Shown in pieces: positions 22,819 through 30,349 of a DNA stretch of 30,349 nt. A program made the translations under genes and the position numbers. The notes beneath the pieces are model-generated. The model was not told the DNA's origin. It saw only the letters and a list, made by a program, of their open reading frames with translations, and ran no database searches. Each line of letters begins with the position of its first letter. Within the stretch, counting starts at the first letter, position 1. The stretch is from CAZHDB01 sp964531225 (GTDB lineage Archaea > Thermoproteota > Thermoprotei_A > Sulfolobales > Desulfurococcaceae): NCBI GenBank assembly GCA_964531225.1, contig CAZHDB010000019.1:1-30349 (forward strand), read 5' to 3'.

Positions 22819-22890
22819 ATGTATAAATTGTCACACTATCATAATGTAGAAGAATTAGATTATGATGTAGAAAATATAGTTAAAGCGTAG
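22819..22890 (+). CDS. Possible 23-residue micro-ORF with full Shine-Dalgarno
   Basis: AAGGAGGT (22808-22815) precedes ATG by 3 nt and opens a 23-codon frame: MYKLSHYHNVEELDYDVENI then VKA and TAG. The peptide is acidic with no known motif. The Shine-Dalgarno match is complete but the spacing is shorter than optimal. A seven-codon frame (22796-22819) ends on the same ATG as TAATG. It lies alone between divergent ttuB and convergent PRC genes. It may be a tiny protein, a remnant, or chance. Confidence 0.25.
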   Translation: MYKLSHYHNVEELDYDVENIVKA

Positions 22891-22915
22891 ATAGACTACG
22901 TAAGCTATATCCATC

Positions 22916-23623
22916 TTAAATAAGCTCCTTATAACTTATCTTTAGATATACTCTTCTAGCTTCAGCCTTTTCCACTAGATCTGGTTCAATGCTTATTTCG
23001 TCTTTACCACTATAGATCATTTCAATAAACTCTGTTGAAAATTTTTGAGGCCTAATAATTCTGATCTTCTTGACTATTCCATTAGTATAGTCTATTTCTG
23101 CATCAGCCACGATACCTATTAAATATCCATTAGCATCATATACATTAGAATTTCTTAAAAGCGATAAATTATAATAGCCTTGAACCTTTATTATTAGAAA
23201 TGCTTCGAAAACTAATGGCATTGAAAATAATAAGCCTACTCCTATTAAATAAGTTATTGTCCCTATCTTCCTAAATATTATTGATAAGATCAGAGTTAAT
23301 ATAACAACTAAAATATAAGTTATAACGATCATTACTCTCTTCAATTTGTATTTAAAAGCAAATGCTACAATCTTAGGATCAAGATATGTAGATAATATTC
23401 TTTTATCAAACAATAGGCTTTTTGGAAGTAAGACATGATATTTGCCCTTAATCTTATGAACCATATTGTATGGCAAGACTATATTGATCAATCCCACTCT
23501 AAATATAGGAATAATCATTTTAGATACAATAAGAGCAACTAACTTCCCATCACCTTTGAAAATCAAGTCAATAACAGTACCAGCTATTTCCCCATTTGGA
23601 AAATAAATTTTCTCATTGATCAC
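22916..23623 (-). CDS. Membrane protein with two PRC-barrel-like domains
   Basis: 235 residues. The N-terminal domain (about 1-70) reads IYFPNGEIAGTVIDLIFKGD and LVALIVS, a PRC-barrel-like pattern (strand, GxxxGxV, then charged turn). Two hydrophobic helices follow (about 96-145). A second PRC-like domain comes after them (NSNVYDANGYLIGIVADAEI, GIVKKIRIIRP). PRC barrels are small adaptor or metal-binding beta folds used in ribosome maturation, photosynthesis and cell division. This membrane version could dock other proteins to the membrane. GTG start at 23623; an ATG five bases further upstream is out of frame and soon stops. It follows the MFS gene by 12 bp, so the two are likely co-translated. 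Function not known. Confidence 0.7.
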   Translation of the reverse strand: MINEKIYFPNGEIAGTVIDLIFKGDGKLVALIVSKMIIPIFRVGLINIVLPYNMVHKIKGKYHVLLPKSLLFDKRILSTYLDPKIVAFAFKYKLKRVMIVITYILVVILTLILSIIFRKIGTITYLIGVGLLFSMPLVFEAFLIIKVQGYYNLSLLRNSNVYDANGYLIGIVADAEIDYTNGIVKKIRIIRPQKFSTEFIEMIYSGKDEISIEPDLVEKAEARRVYLKISYKELI

Positions 23624-23635
23624 TGGACATACCGT

Positions 23636-24766
23636 TTACTTAGTGACTTCTTCTAATACCGTTTTCTCATATTTCTTTAAGCGGCCTATAAAAGATATTG
23701 TAAAGAATAGTATAAATGAAGGTATTATCAATAATAGTCTACGATCCATGTTCCATAGCCTATACCCTATATATACAGTCAATATAGTTATAACAGTATA
23801 TAGTATCTCAGCCCTTATTATCTTCTTAACACCGAGGACTTTAGCAAATACGCTATAGGCTATACTATGGAAAGGTGAAATAACGAGAACCGCCCCCACA
23901 CAAACTATAGTAAATAAAGGATGCTCTGAGGCTGAAGCTGTTAAAAGCATTAAAGCTGAAATGAGGCTTCTTATAAAGAAGGAAGTTACTGGCCCTTTTA
24001 AGGCTACAATTAACTGTGCTAAAGATGAAAGAAATCTTGATAAGACAATGATTGATGCATAAAATATACCTATTTCTAGAAGAGTCTTATTAAGTTCTAA
24101 AGCTAAGAAAGCAGGTATGTATGGATATAGTATGTTAAGGCCGAATACTACCATTGCTGTATAGGCAAGTAGTACTCTATATAGTTCGTTATGCTCTACA
24201 GTATTTACATCGACTATATTCCTTTCACTAACATAAGGTCTAAACAATAATGATGAAGCTAATGATATGGTTGAGAGAGCTATTAATATTCCTATAGTAT
24301 AGACCGTGCCAGTATTTATAGCTAATAAAGTCATTACTACACAACCTATGGATCCAAAGATCCAAGATCTAGATATGATCTTATCTAAAATCTTCGACTT
24401 TAATGTTTTAGGGAAACCATATGATGAACTTATGATAGTATTATATGCTCTTCCTAAGTATCCCGACAAGGAAACAAGTAATCCAAGTAATATGATCCAT
24501 AAATAGATCTGATTGAAGAAAAATGTTATAATATATAGGATTATAGTAACCAAGGCAAAGAGTATATTTATTATATGAACCTTTACGACATAATTGTGAA
24601 GTAATAGTGTAAGTATTGAAGAGACTAATGAAGATATTATAAACATCGGCACAATATACCATATATCGTTTGTAAGGAAGAGTAAAGCAATAAGTGGATA
24701 CCATGAAATAAATACTGTTATGAAGGAAATTAATATCCCCGTTGCTAAAGCTTTTTTCTTTAGCAT
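23636..24766 (-). CDS. MFS-type transporter
   Basis: 376 residues with about eleven or twelve hydrophobic helices, starting MLKKKALATGILISFITVF. An MFS-like loop follows the early helices (GYLGRAYNTIISSSYGFPK), and a second half begins around residue 195 (ELYRVLLAYTAMVVFGLNIL). The C-terminus is basic (IGRLKKYEKTVLEEVTK). The motifs are too weak to name a substrate. ATG start at 24764-24766. It lies between a hypothetical gene (17 bp upstream) and the PRC-barrel gene (12 bp downstream), all on the minus strand and most likely one operon. Confidence 0.78.
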   Translation of the reverse strand: MLKKKALATGILISFITVFISWYPLIALLFLTNDIWYIVPMFIISSLVSSILTLLLHNYVVKVHIINILFALVTIILYIITFFFNQIYLWIILLGLLVSLSGYLGRAYNTIISSSYGFPKTLKSKILDKIISRSWIFGSIGCVVMTLLAINTGTVYTIGILIALSTISLASSLLFRPYVSERNIVDVNTVEHNELYRVLLAYTAMVVFGLNILYPYIPAFLALELNKTLLEIGIFYASIIVLSRFLSSLAQLIVALKGPVTSFFIRSLISALMLLTASASEHPLFTIVCVGAVLVISPFHSIAYSVFAKVLGVKKIIRAEILYTVITILTVYIGYRLWNMDRRLLLIIPSFILFFTISFIGRLKKYEKTVLEEVTK

Positions 24767-24783
24767 TATGCGTCACATCAGAT

Positions 24784-25227
24784 CTACTTTAGCTCCTCGT
24801 ATTCGCCTGTAACAGTATCTATTATGACTACCTTATTTTCCCTCTTGGCAATTATAAATTGTTTATATGCAAGTTTTTTAGACAATACATTGATTGTTGC
24901 AGGAAATATTGCCTTATACTTCCTCATAGCTACATAGACCATTTTCTTTTTAGCAAGGTGCTCGCTTTGCTCTAAGGTAATCTGTTGAGGAACAATGTAT
25001 TTCTCATCAACACTAACCTTATACGTTTTAGGCATAGAATCTGCCATAAAAGTTAGTCCACGTACAAGATCTATTGCTACATATCCCTTAACCTTCCTAG
25101 TTTCCTTAAGAATTCCCTTAATCAATACTTCAATATGGTAGAACATATATGGATAATAAATCCTTTCAAGAATGAATGGCTCATTGATCTTGACTACGGG
25201 GACTATAACTGTAATTGTTTTAATCAA
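24784..25227 (-). CDS. Hypothetical protein of the MFS/PRC operon
   Basis: 147 residues, soluble, basic. It opens with a beta-rich segment (TITVIVPVVKINEP), then IYYPYMFYHIEVLIKG, VKGYVAIDLVRGLTFMAD, a helical EQSEHLAKKKMVYVAMRKYK, and a C-terminal strand pair IIAKRENKVVIIDTVTGEYE. I do not recognise a named family. The YYPY and IDLVRG motifs look like conserved anchors. TTG start at 25225-25227 with GGTTGGA upstream. First gene of the likely operon with the MFS and PRC-barrel genes. Function unknown; perhaps a cytoplasmic partner of the transporter. Confidence 0.65.
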   Translation of the reverse strand: MIKTITVIVPVVKINEPFILERIYYPYMFYHIEVLIKGILKETRKVKGYVAIDLVRGLTFMADSMPKTYKVSVDEKYIVPQQITLEQSEHLAKKKMVYVAMRKYKAIFPATINVLSKKLAYKQFIIAKRENKVVIIDTVTGEYEELK

Positions 25228-25318
25228 AAATCCAACCCTCTAGTTTTAGATGCTAAGATAGGATATGGTATAGGTGTTTATAAAAAATATTGATATATTA
25301 TTTGACTCTATGAACAGT

Positions 25319-27196
25319 TTATGTGGGTTTAAGAATTCCGGGAATTCTTGTTTTAATAAAGGCTTTGACAACCTCAAGTTCGCTAGCGGCCAATATCTTT
25401 GTAGCAGGTGCACTCTCGGCGGCTGTAGTAGCTTCAGCCTCTGCTAATTCGCTCGGAGCTGGTGATGTCATGTACTTAAATGTCTTTTCTACAAATTCCT
25501 TATCTAATGGTGTTGATACATAACTTGCAACAACAGTGACTAGTAATGCTAGTGGGAATCCTATTAGTAGCTCATACCACCAGGCGGCAAAGTCCGGGTC
25601 TAATGCAAGCCTTGCATAGCACCATAGTACCCATATAATGCCGGATACAATAGCTGCTACAACTGCTGCCTTTAATCCCTTGGCACCGCTTCCCTCAATT
25701 ATTGATGCACCGATAGCTGTTATTATAAAGACTGTTATAGGTAGCATTATAGCTATAACCCACCAGTTCGCATTTACGGCTTCACCAGTGAATATTAGTC
25801 CCTTCGCATAACTCTTCCAAATAATAATTGAGGCTGCACCAGTAACCATTCCTGCAAATGCTCCAGTAGTAGTTATTCTCTTCCATCTAAGTGACAATAG
25901 CATTATTGAACCGAATGCTGCTCCTAAGCCTCCCCATGCAAATAATACGAATAGATATACTGATTCGCCGAAGAATAATGCCCAAATAAGGGCAATAATA
26001 CCTAGTAAGAATGTAGTAATTCTACTCCATAAGACTAGCTTTCTCTCCTCAGCCTTTGGATTAATGAATCTATGGTAAATGTCCTCTATAATAGCTGAGG
26101 CACTAACTAGTAGCTGTGAGTCAGCAGTTGACATCATGAGGGCTAGTGGTGCAGCCAATATAATACCTGCTGCAGCTGGAGGCAACCATGAAATTGCCAA
26201 TGACTGTAATGAATACTCTGGATCACCGGGGACCACTAAGTTGTCAGCACTACCAAACTCTACTCTAGCTAGCCAACCTACAGATTGTGCCAGGTAATAG
26301 ACTACCAGTAGTAATAGTAAGGCGGTTACAGCAGCCTTCTTCATATCCTTTACTTTCTTAATACCCATAAACCTCACGATAATATGCGGATTGCCGGGCC
26401 ATCCAAAGCCTATGGCGATATATGCTAGTATATTCACTAGCACTAGTGCAGGGATATACTCATATCCCCAGAAGCAATTGAGGTTTACAAGAGTAGGATC
26501 TGTTTCAGCCATTTTCTGGAATAATCCGCCGAAACCACCATACTTAGCAAGTCCTACACTTGTTATAATTAAGAGACCTATTAATGCCCACCATCCTTGT
26601 ACGAAGTCAGTCCAACATACAGCGAAGAATCCTCCGAGCACTGTATATAAGATCATAATTATTGCTCCTACAACAATCCATGTTGTTACAGATCCTCCGC
26701 CAGCAATGGCTGAGAATACTTTAGCTGCAGCAGTGAATTGTGCACCTACATATGCTGTTAGGAATAGTATGATGATTACAGCAGAAGTGAATCTTAGGAC
26801 TCCCTTAGTATCATTAAATCTTGCCTCTAGATATGAGGGTATAGTTAATGCTCCAACGACTTCAGTATACCTTCTTAATCTCTTAGCCATTAGGGTCCAT
26901 ACTCCTAAGTCACCAATACCCATGAAGCATCCAATAGTATTCCATGTAGCATTAATACCTGATGTGAATCCTTCACCTGGTAGGCCTAGGCCTACCCAAC
27001 CACTCATCTCACTAGCTCTCTCACTAAATGCGATTACATATGGTCCTAGCCTTCTACCGCCTAGGAAGTAGTCTGCTACAGATTTTACAAATCTCTCTAG
27101 GATTATACCTATTATCAATACTATTACAAAATATATTCCTAGCGATACAAACATAACAGTTGACGCTTCAGGTGTAACCTGGACAGGCATGGCCAT
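25319..27196 (-). CDS. Sodium:solute symporter (SSS/PutP family)
   Basis: 625 residues with about thirteen membrane helices. It shows PutP-family features: ADYFLGGRRLGPYVIAFS (41-58), SGWVGLGLPG, PSYLEARFND in the first third, a GVWTLMAKRLRRYTE loop, FFAVCWTDFVQGWW, FGWPGNPHI, and MSTADSQLLVSASAIIEDIY (helix 8-9, sodium-site Ser/Thr). A cytoplasmic tail of about 70 residues is Ala/Glu-rich. Amino acids such as proline are common substrates, but the sequence does not settle the solute. ATG start with GGAGGGT upstream. It is preceded 9 bp upstream by a 35-codon membrane-peptide gene. The neighbouring amino-acid-type dehydrogenase gene fits amino acid use. Confidence 0.93.
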   Translation of the reverse strand: MAMPVQVTPEASTVMFVSLGIYFVIVLIIGIILERFVKSVADYFLGGRRLGPYVIAFSERASEMSGWVGLGLPGEGFTSGINATWNTIGCFMGIGDLGVWTLMAKRLRRYTEVVGALTIPSYLEARFNDTKGVLRFTSAVIIILFLTAYVGAQFTAAAKVFSAIAGGGSVTTWIVVGAIIMILYTVLGGFFAVCWTDFVQGWWALIGLLIITSVGLAKYGGFGGLFQKMAETDPTLVNLNCFWGYEYIPALVLVNILAYIAIGFGWPGNPHIIVRFMGIKKVKDMKKAAVTALLLLLVVYYLAQSVGWLARVEFGSADNLVVPGDPEYSLQSLAISWLPPAAAGIILAAPLALMMSTADSQLLVSASAIIEDIYHRFINPKAEERKLVLWSRITTFLLGIIALIWALFFGESVYLFVLFAWGGLGAAFGSIMLLSLRWKRITTTGAFAGMVTGAASIIIWKSYAKGLIFTGEAVNANWWVIAIMLPITVFIITAIGASIIEGSGAKGLKAAVVAAIVSGIIWVLWCYARLALDPDFAAWWYELLIGFPLALLVTVVASYVSTPLDKEFVEKTFKYMTSPAPSELAEAEATTAAESAPATKILAASELEVVKAFIKTRIPGILKPT

Positions 27197-27205
27197 CTAC
27201 CCTCC

Positions 27206-27313
27206 TTAATCCTTCAATAGATCGGATAGCCATATACATATTATCATTACAATTATCTGAACTACTACCTGTATTACGAAGAACTGCGTTGCAACGGTAG
27301 CATCGGCCGCCAT
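27206..27313 (-). CDS. Small symporter accessory membrane protein (35 aa)
   Basis: A 35-codon frame from ATG 27311-27313 to TAA, directly upstream of the symporter gene. It reads MAADATVATQFFVIQ, then VVVQIIVMIICIWLS, and ends DLLKD. It has one transmembrane helix (about 11-29), a short polar head and an acidic/basic tail. GAGGTG lies 9 nt before the ATG. Its stop is 9 bp before the symporter ATG, and the symporter's own GGAGGG lies in that gap. Short single-helix proteins in this position accompany SSS symporters in many prokaryotes and are annotated as symporter small accessory proteins. Easy to miss because of size. Confidence 0.75.
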   Translation of the reverse strand: MAADATVATQFFVIQVVVQIIVMIICIWLSDLLKD

Positions 27314-27413
27314 AATTTAGAACACCTCACAATTATAATTGCAGTGGGAAAAATAAAAACTTATTTATTAATATTCTTAAAGATCTATAAACAATTTATA
27401 ATGTTTTGAAACT

Positions 27414-28385
27414 TTATATTTTTATGCTAAAACCTCTACTCTTCTCTTTAGCGAGTCTATATACTAAACCAGCTGTACAAGCATCTTGTATAGCTAGACC
27501 AACACTTTTGAACACAGTTATTCCATTACCTAGTCTACCGGGCTTCTTACCAGCTACAACTTCACCTAATTCAGCAATATCCTCCATCTTGATCAATCCT
27601 TTTTCAAGAGGAATTCTAATATCACCTGTCTCCTCTAAAACAGCTTTCCTAGAATCTACAACAATTACTTCAGCCTTCTTAATAACAGCATCATCTAATG
27701 CACGTGCGTTAGGTGTATGTGCACCAATACTAATTACATGGACAGGTGGCTCAAGAGCGTCTCCGAACACTACTGGATTCTCAGTAGTAGTGGCTTCAAC
27801 AACTATTCTAGCATTACGGACGGCATCAACGGGATCTTTAGCCTTATATACTTCGTATCCAAGGCTTTTAACAAATTTCTCATAGCTCTCAAGAGCTTCT
27901 TTCCTTACATCATATATTCTTACTTCCTCAGGCTTGAAAATAGATGCTATGAATCTTAACTGATACCTAGCTTGGTAACCAGTACCTATTACTGCAATTG
28001 CACCCGGTTCCTTAGGAGCCATATACTTTGCAGAAGCTGCTGTTGCAGCTGCAGTTCTTAAACCCGTTAAAACACTTCCCTCCAAGACAGCGAGTGGAGT
28101 ACCAGTTACAGGGTCAAATAGTGTAACTAATGCCTGAATCGTGGGTAATCCTCTCTGCCTATTAGCCGGGATTACATTCACTATCTTAACACCAACACCG
28201 TAGCCCGGTACATAGGACTGCATTATACCCCACCAATTACCCTCAACATACATAACAGTTCTTGAAGGAGTCACTGTTTTACCCTCAGAATAGAGTTTAA
28301 ATGCATTAGCTATTTCATCAATCAAGATCTCTGGCTTTAATAGCTCTTCTAACGTAGAACCATCTAAGATTAGGATCTCGGGCAA
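27414..28385 (-). CDS. Ornithine cyclodeaminase/mu-crystallin family dehydrogenase (alanine dehydrogenase-like)
   Basis: NAD(P)-dependent enzyme acting on amino acids or imino acids (alanine dehydrogenase, ornithine cyclodeaminase, ketimine reductase). From TTG 28383-28385 it is 323 residues, matching the usual archaeal length. The frame is open to 28463, but GGTG lies 7 nt before this TTG and the extra 26 residues look unlike the family. Motifs: TPSRTVMYVEG, then YGVGVKIVNVIPANRQRGLP, LEGSVLTGLRTAAATAASAKY, the Rossmann loop AVIGTGYQARYQL, VVEATTTENPVV, ISIGAHTPNARALDD, and FKSVGLAIQDACTAGLVY. The reaction cannot be fixed from sequence. It lies 100 bp upstream of, and reads toward, the accessory-protein and symporter genes. 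Confidence 0.9.
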   Translation of the reverse strand: MPEILILDGSTLEELLKPEILIDEIANAFKLYSEGKTVTPSRTVMYVEGNWWGIMQSYVPGYGVGVKIVNVIPANRQRGLPTIQALVTLFDPVTGTPLAVLEGSVLTGLRTAAATAASAKYMAPKEPGAIAVIGTGYQARYQLRFIASIFKPEEVRIYDVRKEALESYEKFVKSLGYEVYKAKDPVDAVRNARIVVEATTTENPVVFGDALEPPVHVISIGAHTPNARALDDAVIKKAEVIVVDSRKAVLEETGDIRIPLEKGLIKMEDIAELGEVVAGKKPGRLGNGITVFKSVGLAIQDACTAGLVYRLAKEKSRGFSIKI

Positions 28386-28511
28386 AGAATCACACCAGAC
28401 CAAATCTGTTCTATATCCAGTATAATTTCTCAATTCCCTAATACAAAAAATTATCCCAGACACGATTGAGGGCTTAAAACAATTGATCTAGAAAATATTT
28501 TGTAAAATTGT

Positions 28512-28793
28512 TTATGGATAAGCTTTAATAGATCTCTTGTAGATTATGTAGGGCAATAGAAATACTATTATAACCAGTATTATCGTTAAAGTTATAGTGA
28601 GTATCAGGATCCATGGTTCCCCGTAGCCAAAGCATATTGGTATAAAGAATATTATTATACATCCTCCAACATTAACTCTACTACCACTATCTTGTATTGG
28701 CTGACTAAATACCATGAGTATAGATGCTATGATAATAATCAGTATACCTATAAAGACTATTATAAACCCGAGTGTTGCAAGATCCCTTTCCAT
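28512..28793 (-). CDS. DUF131 family membrane protein, copy 2
   Basis: 93 residues with two hydrophobic helices (about 7-30 and 61-83), separated by a loop with VNVGGCIIIFFIPICFGYGE, the DUF131 signature region. The tail is basic (YKRSIKAYP). Function unknown. It is paralogous to the neighbouring 84-residue gene and starts with ATG 4 nt after that gene's stop. GGTGA overlapping the stop of the first copy acts as ribosome binding site, so the two are co-translated and may form a heteromer in the membrane. Confidence 0.75.
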   Translation of the reverse strand: MERDLATLGFIIVFIGILIIIIASILMVFSQPIQDSGSRVNVGGCIIIFFIPICFGYGEPWILILTITLTIILVIIVFLLPYIIYKRSIKAYP

Positions 28794-28797
28794 ATTA

Positions 28798-29052
28798 TCA
28801 CCTAGTGGCTAAGGGTATTACGTACATTGCCAGGACAAGAATTGTTAGCACAATAGCTAGGATAAGCAGTATAATAGATATCTTTTGTGAAGTACCAAAT
28901 ACTATTGGCACAGGCCCAATAATTACTACGCCTCCTCCCTCAACCTTTCCCTTACCACGACCCATTAGGCCAAGAAATACAATAAATATTCCAATAAATA
29001 CTAGTATAAAACCCATCAATAATAGTGTAAAATATACTGATGTATCCAACAT
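28798..29052 (-). CDS. DUF131 family membrane protein, copy 1
   Basis: 84 residues, two hydrophobic helices (about 8-28 and 56-80) joined by a loop with GRGKGKVEGGGVVIIGPVPI and VFGTS. This G-rich loop followed by IGPVPIVFG is the best-conserved part of DUF131, a small archaeal membrane protein family of unknown role. ATG start with AAGGAC upstream. First of a tandem pair, downstream of dcd with about 60 bp between. Confidence 0.82.
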   Translation of the reverse strand: MLDTSVYFTLLLMGFILVFIGIFIVFLGLMGRGKGKVEGGGVVIIGPVPIVFGTSQKISIILLILAIVLTILVLAMYVIPLATR

Positions 29053-29112
29053 GTCCTTCCCTAGATTAATCAGTATGAAAAGTAGTTTATAGAACTAACC
29101 ATTGGATACGAT

Positions 29113-29649
29113 CTAATCTGGTTTTGAAGGGGTAACTCCTTTCTGTCCCTGATACTTACCACTATAAGGCCTATATACGGGACTACTAGTACGAGCAAAT
29201 ATTACATGTAGGAATCTCTGGCCAGGATATACTCTTACAGGTAAGCTACCACCAATAATCTCGATAGTCACCTGTCCCTTGAACCCTGCATCGATAACCG
29301 TTGGAGGAATGTAGAGAGATAATCTTGCGAAAGTACTCCGCAGATTAACAAAGCCTATAAGGTCATGTGACAACTCTACCCATTCGAGTGTCGTAGCTAG
29401 TACATGTTCCAGAGGCTGTATGATAAATCCCTCATCCTCACTTACTTCTCTACATTCAAGAAAATCCCTTGGATCATATTTCTTAGAATCTATTATTCCT
29501 CCAAAGTTTTTACGGAACCTGCAGAATTCATACCCGAATCTAAGGTCTACACCATTCTCTCTAATAGTATCCTCAAATAATGGTTTAATTGATAAGAGTT
29601 TTTTCTCAATATATACACGTATATCCCAATCACTAAGTATCATCATCAA
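29113..29649 (-). CDS. dcd: dCTP deaminase
   Basis: Deaminates dCTP to dUTP, feeding dUMP for thymidylate synthesis. About 178 residues with ILSDWDIRVYIEKK at the start, ENGVDLRFGYEF, FIIQPLEHVLATTLEWVEL, NLRSTFARLSLYI (substrate-binding Ser/Arg region) and the catalytic segment VIDAGFKGQVTIEI with the conserved Glu. It ends with a YSGKYQGQKGVTPS tail typical of the trimeric dUTPase/Dcd fold. The frame starts at TTG 29649, but ATG 29646 or 29643 is as likely. The ATG at 29646 overlaps the thyX stop (TGATG), so the two thymidylate genes are coupled. A bifunctional deaminase/dUTPase is possible. Confidence 0.93.
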   Translation of the reverse strand: MMMILSDWDIRVYIEKKLLSIKPLFEDTIRENGVDLRFGYEFCRFRKNFGGIIDSKKYDPRDFLECREVSEDEGFIIQPLEHVLATTLEWVELSHDLIGFVNLRSTFARLSLYIPPTVIDAGFKGQVTIEIIGGSLPVRVYPGQRFLHVIFARTSSPVYRPYSGKYQGQKGVTPSKPD

Positions 29650-30349
29650 TCAACCCATGGATCCTTTAACGCATTTCTTAAACACCTAGATATGTTTTCG
29701 CGAACTACAAGTTCAGGGCATCTTTCTATAGTAAAGTTTTTCTCTCCCTTAATGAATTCTTCTAATGAGCATGGTTCATTCCTAACACGATTCTCATATA
29801 ATACGCATCTAGGCCCAGTATACATAAATATTTCTGGATGTATCCTTGATAATCGCCTCCAGAGGCTCCAGGCTATGTATCTAATTTCCCACTGTGCATG
29901 TGTACACATTCTCAATGGTAGGAAGTTTTCAATTAATTCACGTGCATTCATCGTTATATAAAGCCTTGTTTTAACAGCTTGAGGTAATAAGTACCTAGCA
30001 TCTTCTGGATAATATCCTTTTGCAAGAGCCTTATAATAGTTAATCAACGAGCTTATTAGTGTCTCTAGGAAATCCCTATCCTTCTCTCTATATGGCTTGG
30101 GAGGAACTATAAAGCCTCTGCAAATTATCTCTAAAAGATCCTCCCATGATGGCCTGGCCTCAATTAATTCACTGAGTATGTCTGCATAGTAGAGGTATTC
30201 CTCCCTTCTAATAGGCTTACCAGGGCATTCTATACCTAGATACAGCGATGCAGACTTAACGACGTCTCTTAATAACTTATCCCCTCTTCTCTGACTCAAC
30301 TGTGTATAACTAGCTATCCTATGCCTAACGATCTGGTGGCTTGTTACAC
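29646..30349 (-). CDS. thyX: Flavin-dependent thymidylate synthase ThyX (5' end outside window)
   Basis: FAD enzyme that methylates dUMP to dTMP using a methylene-tetrahydropterin carrier. The open frame continues to the window edge, so the N-terminus is missing. An internal TTG at 30299 is not the real start, because the ThyX signature lies upstream of it: RHR (30318-30326) followed by IASYTQLSQRRG. Further in are LPQAVKTRLYITMNARELIE and LPLRMCTHAQWEIRYIAW, the conserved C-terminal active-site region with the catalytic Ser/Arg pattern. The stop overlaps dcd. The pterin cluster elsewhere in the window would supply its one-carbon carrier. Confidence 0.93.
   Translation of the reverse strand, partial: VTSHQIVRHRIASYTQLSQRRGDKLLRDVVKSASLYLGIECPGKPIRREEYLYYADILSELIEARPSWEDLLEIICRGFIVPPKPYREKDRDFLETLISSLINYYKALAKGYYPEDARYLLPQAVKTRLYITMNARELIENFLPLRMCTHAQWEIRYIAWSLWRRLSRIHPEIFMYTGPRCVLYENRVRNEPCSLEEFIKGEKNFTIERCPELVVRENISRCLRNALKDPWVD

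Noticed and set aside
24441..24776. A 111-codon minus-strand frame overlapping the start of the MFS gene
   Set aside because: Alternate frame of the transporter's hydrophobic N-terminus; composition looks like frame-shifted membrane helix.
26391..27071. A 226-codon plus-strand frame opposite the symporter gene
   Set aside because: It is the antisense shadow of a highly conserved SSS gene, is Pro/Thr-rich with no domain, and lacks a credible ribosome binding site.
27406..27885. A 159-codon plus-strand frame opposite the cyclodeaminase-family gene
   Set aside because: Antisense shadow; the minus-strand frame has clear Rossmann and family motifs.

Overview
The window is AT-rich and densely packed with mostly leaderless or short-leader genes. 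Many start at TTG or GTG after GGTG/GGAG-type ribosome binding sites. The gene content points to a hyperthermophilic crenarchaeon of the Desulfurococcales: Gins23 beside MCM, a two-subunit archaeal RFC, Orc1/Cdc6, DUF131 and DUF1464 proteins, MptA/MptE and ThyX. Two intein-bearing replication genes and the base composition suggest a Staphylothermus-like genome. That placement is inference, because no rRNA is present.

Layout. (1) 1-8.9 kb, replication island: a small hypothetical gene, a candidate C/D box sRNA, mcm (with a mini-intein) and gins23 on the minus strand. Divergent from them are rfcS (with a 447-aa endonuclease-type intein) and rfcL. A winged-helix gene and orc1/cdc6 follow on the minus strand. 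(2) 8.9-11.7 kb: a ubiquitin-like/MoaD-like gene overlapping a THUMP-domain gene, a membrane-anchored caspase-fold-like protein, a ~300-bp noncoding gap, and moaE/moaD. (3) 11.7-13.6 kb: a P1B-type metal ATPase split in two by a -1 frame change just before its DKTGT motif. (4) 13.6-21.1 kb: a pterin cofactor cluster of the tetrahydromethanopterin type. It holds DUF447, MptE, a 6-pyruvoyltetrahydropterin synthase homologue, MptA, RFAP synthase, a dihydropteroate-synthase-like protein, an archaeoflavoprotein with ferredoxin domain and a DUF1464 ASKHA protein. (5) 21.1-22.9 kb: a helix-turn-helix regulator, then the TtuB-like sulfur carrier and TtuA tRNA thiolase. (6) 22.9-25.2 kb: a three-gene membrane operon (hypothetical, MFS, PRC-barrel). 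(7) 25.3-28.4 kb: an SSS sodium:solute symporter, an unlisted 35-aa membrane partner gene, and an ornithine cyclodeaminase/alanine dehydrogenase family enzyme. (8) 28.5-30.3 kb: tandem DUF131 membrane proteins, then dcd overlapping thyX, which runs off the window.

Connections. The pterin cluster would supply the one-carbon carrier that ThyX needs, and Dcd supplies dUTP on the way to the ThyX substrate dUMP. Three ubiquitin-like/MoaD-like sulfur carriers occur, each overlapping its likely partner gene. In each the Gly-Gly codons GGTGGT lie at, or supply, the translation start signal of the partner. The features most worth a second look are the pterin cluster lacking recognisable MptB and MptD, the Ubl-THUMP pair, the caspase-like surface protein, the frame-split metal ATPase, the two inteins and the two sRNA candidates.
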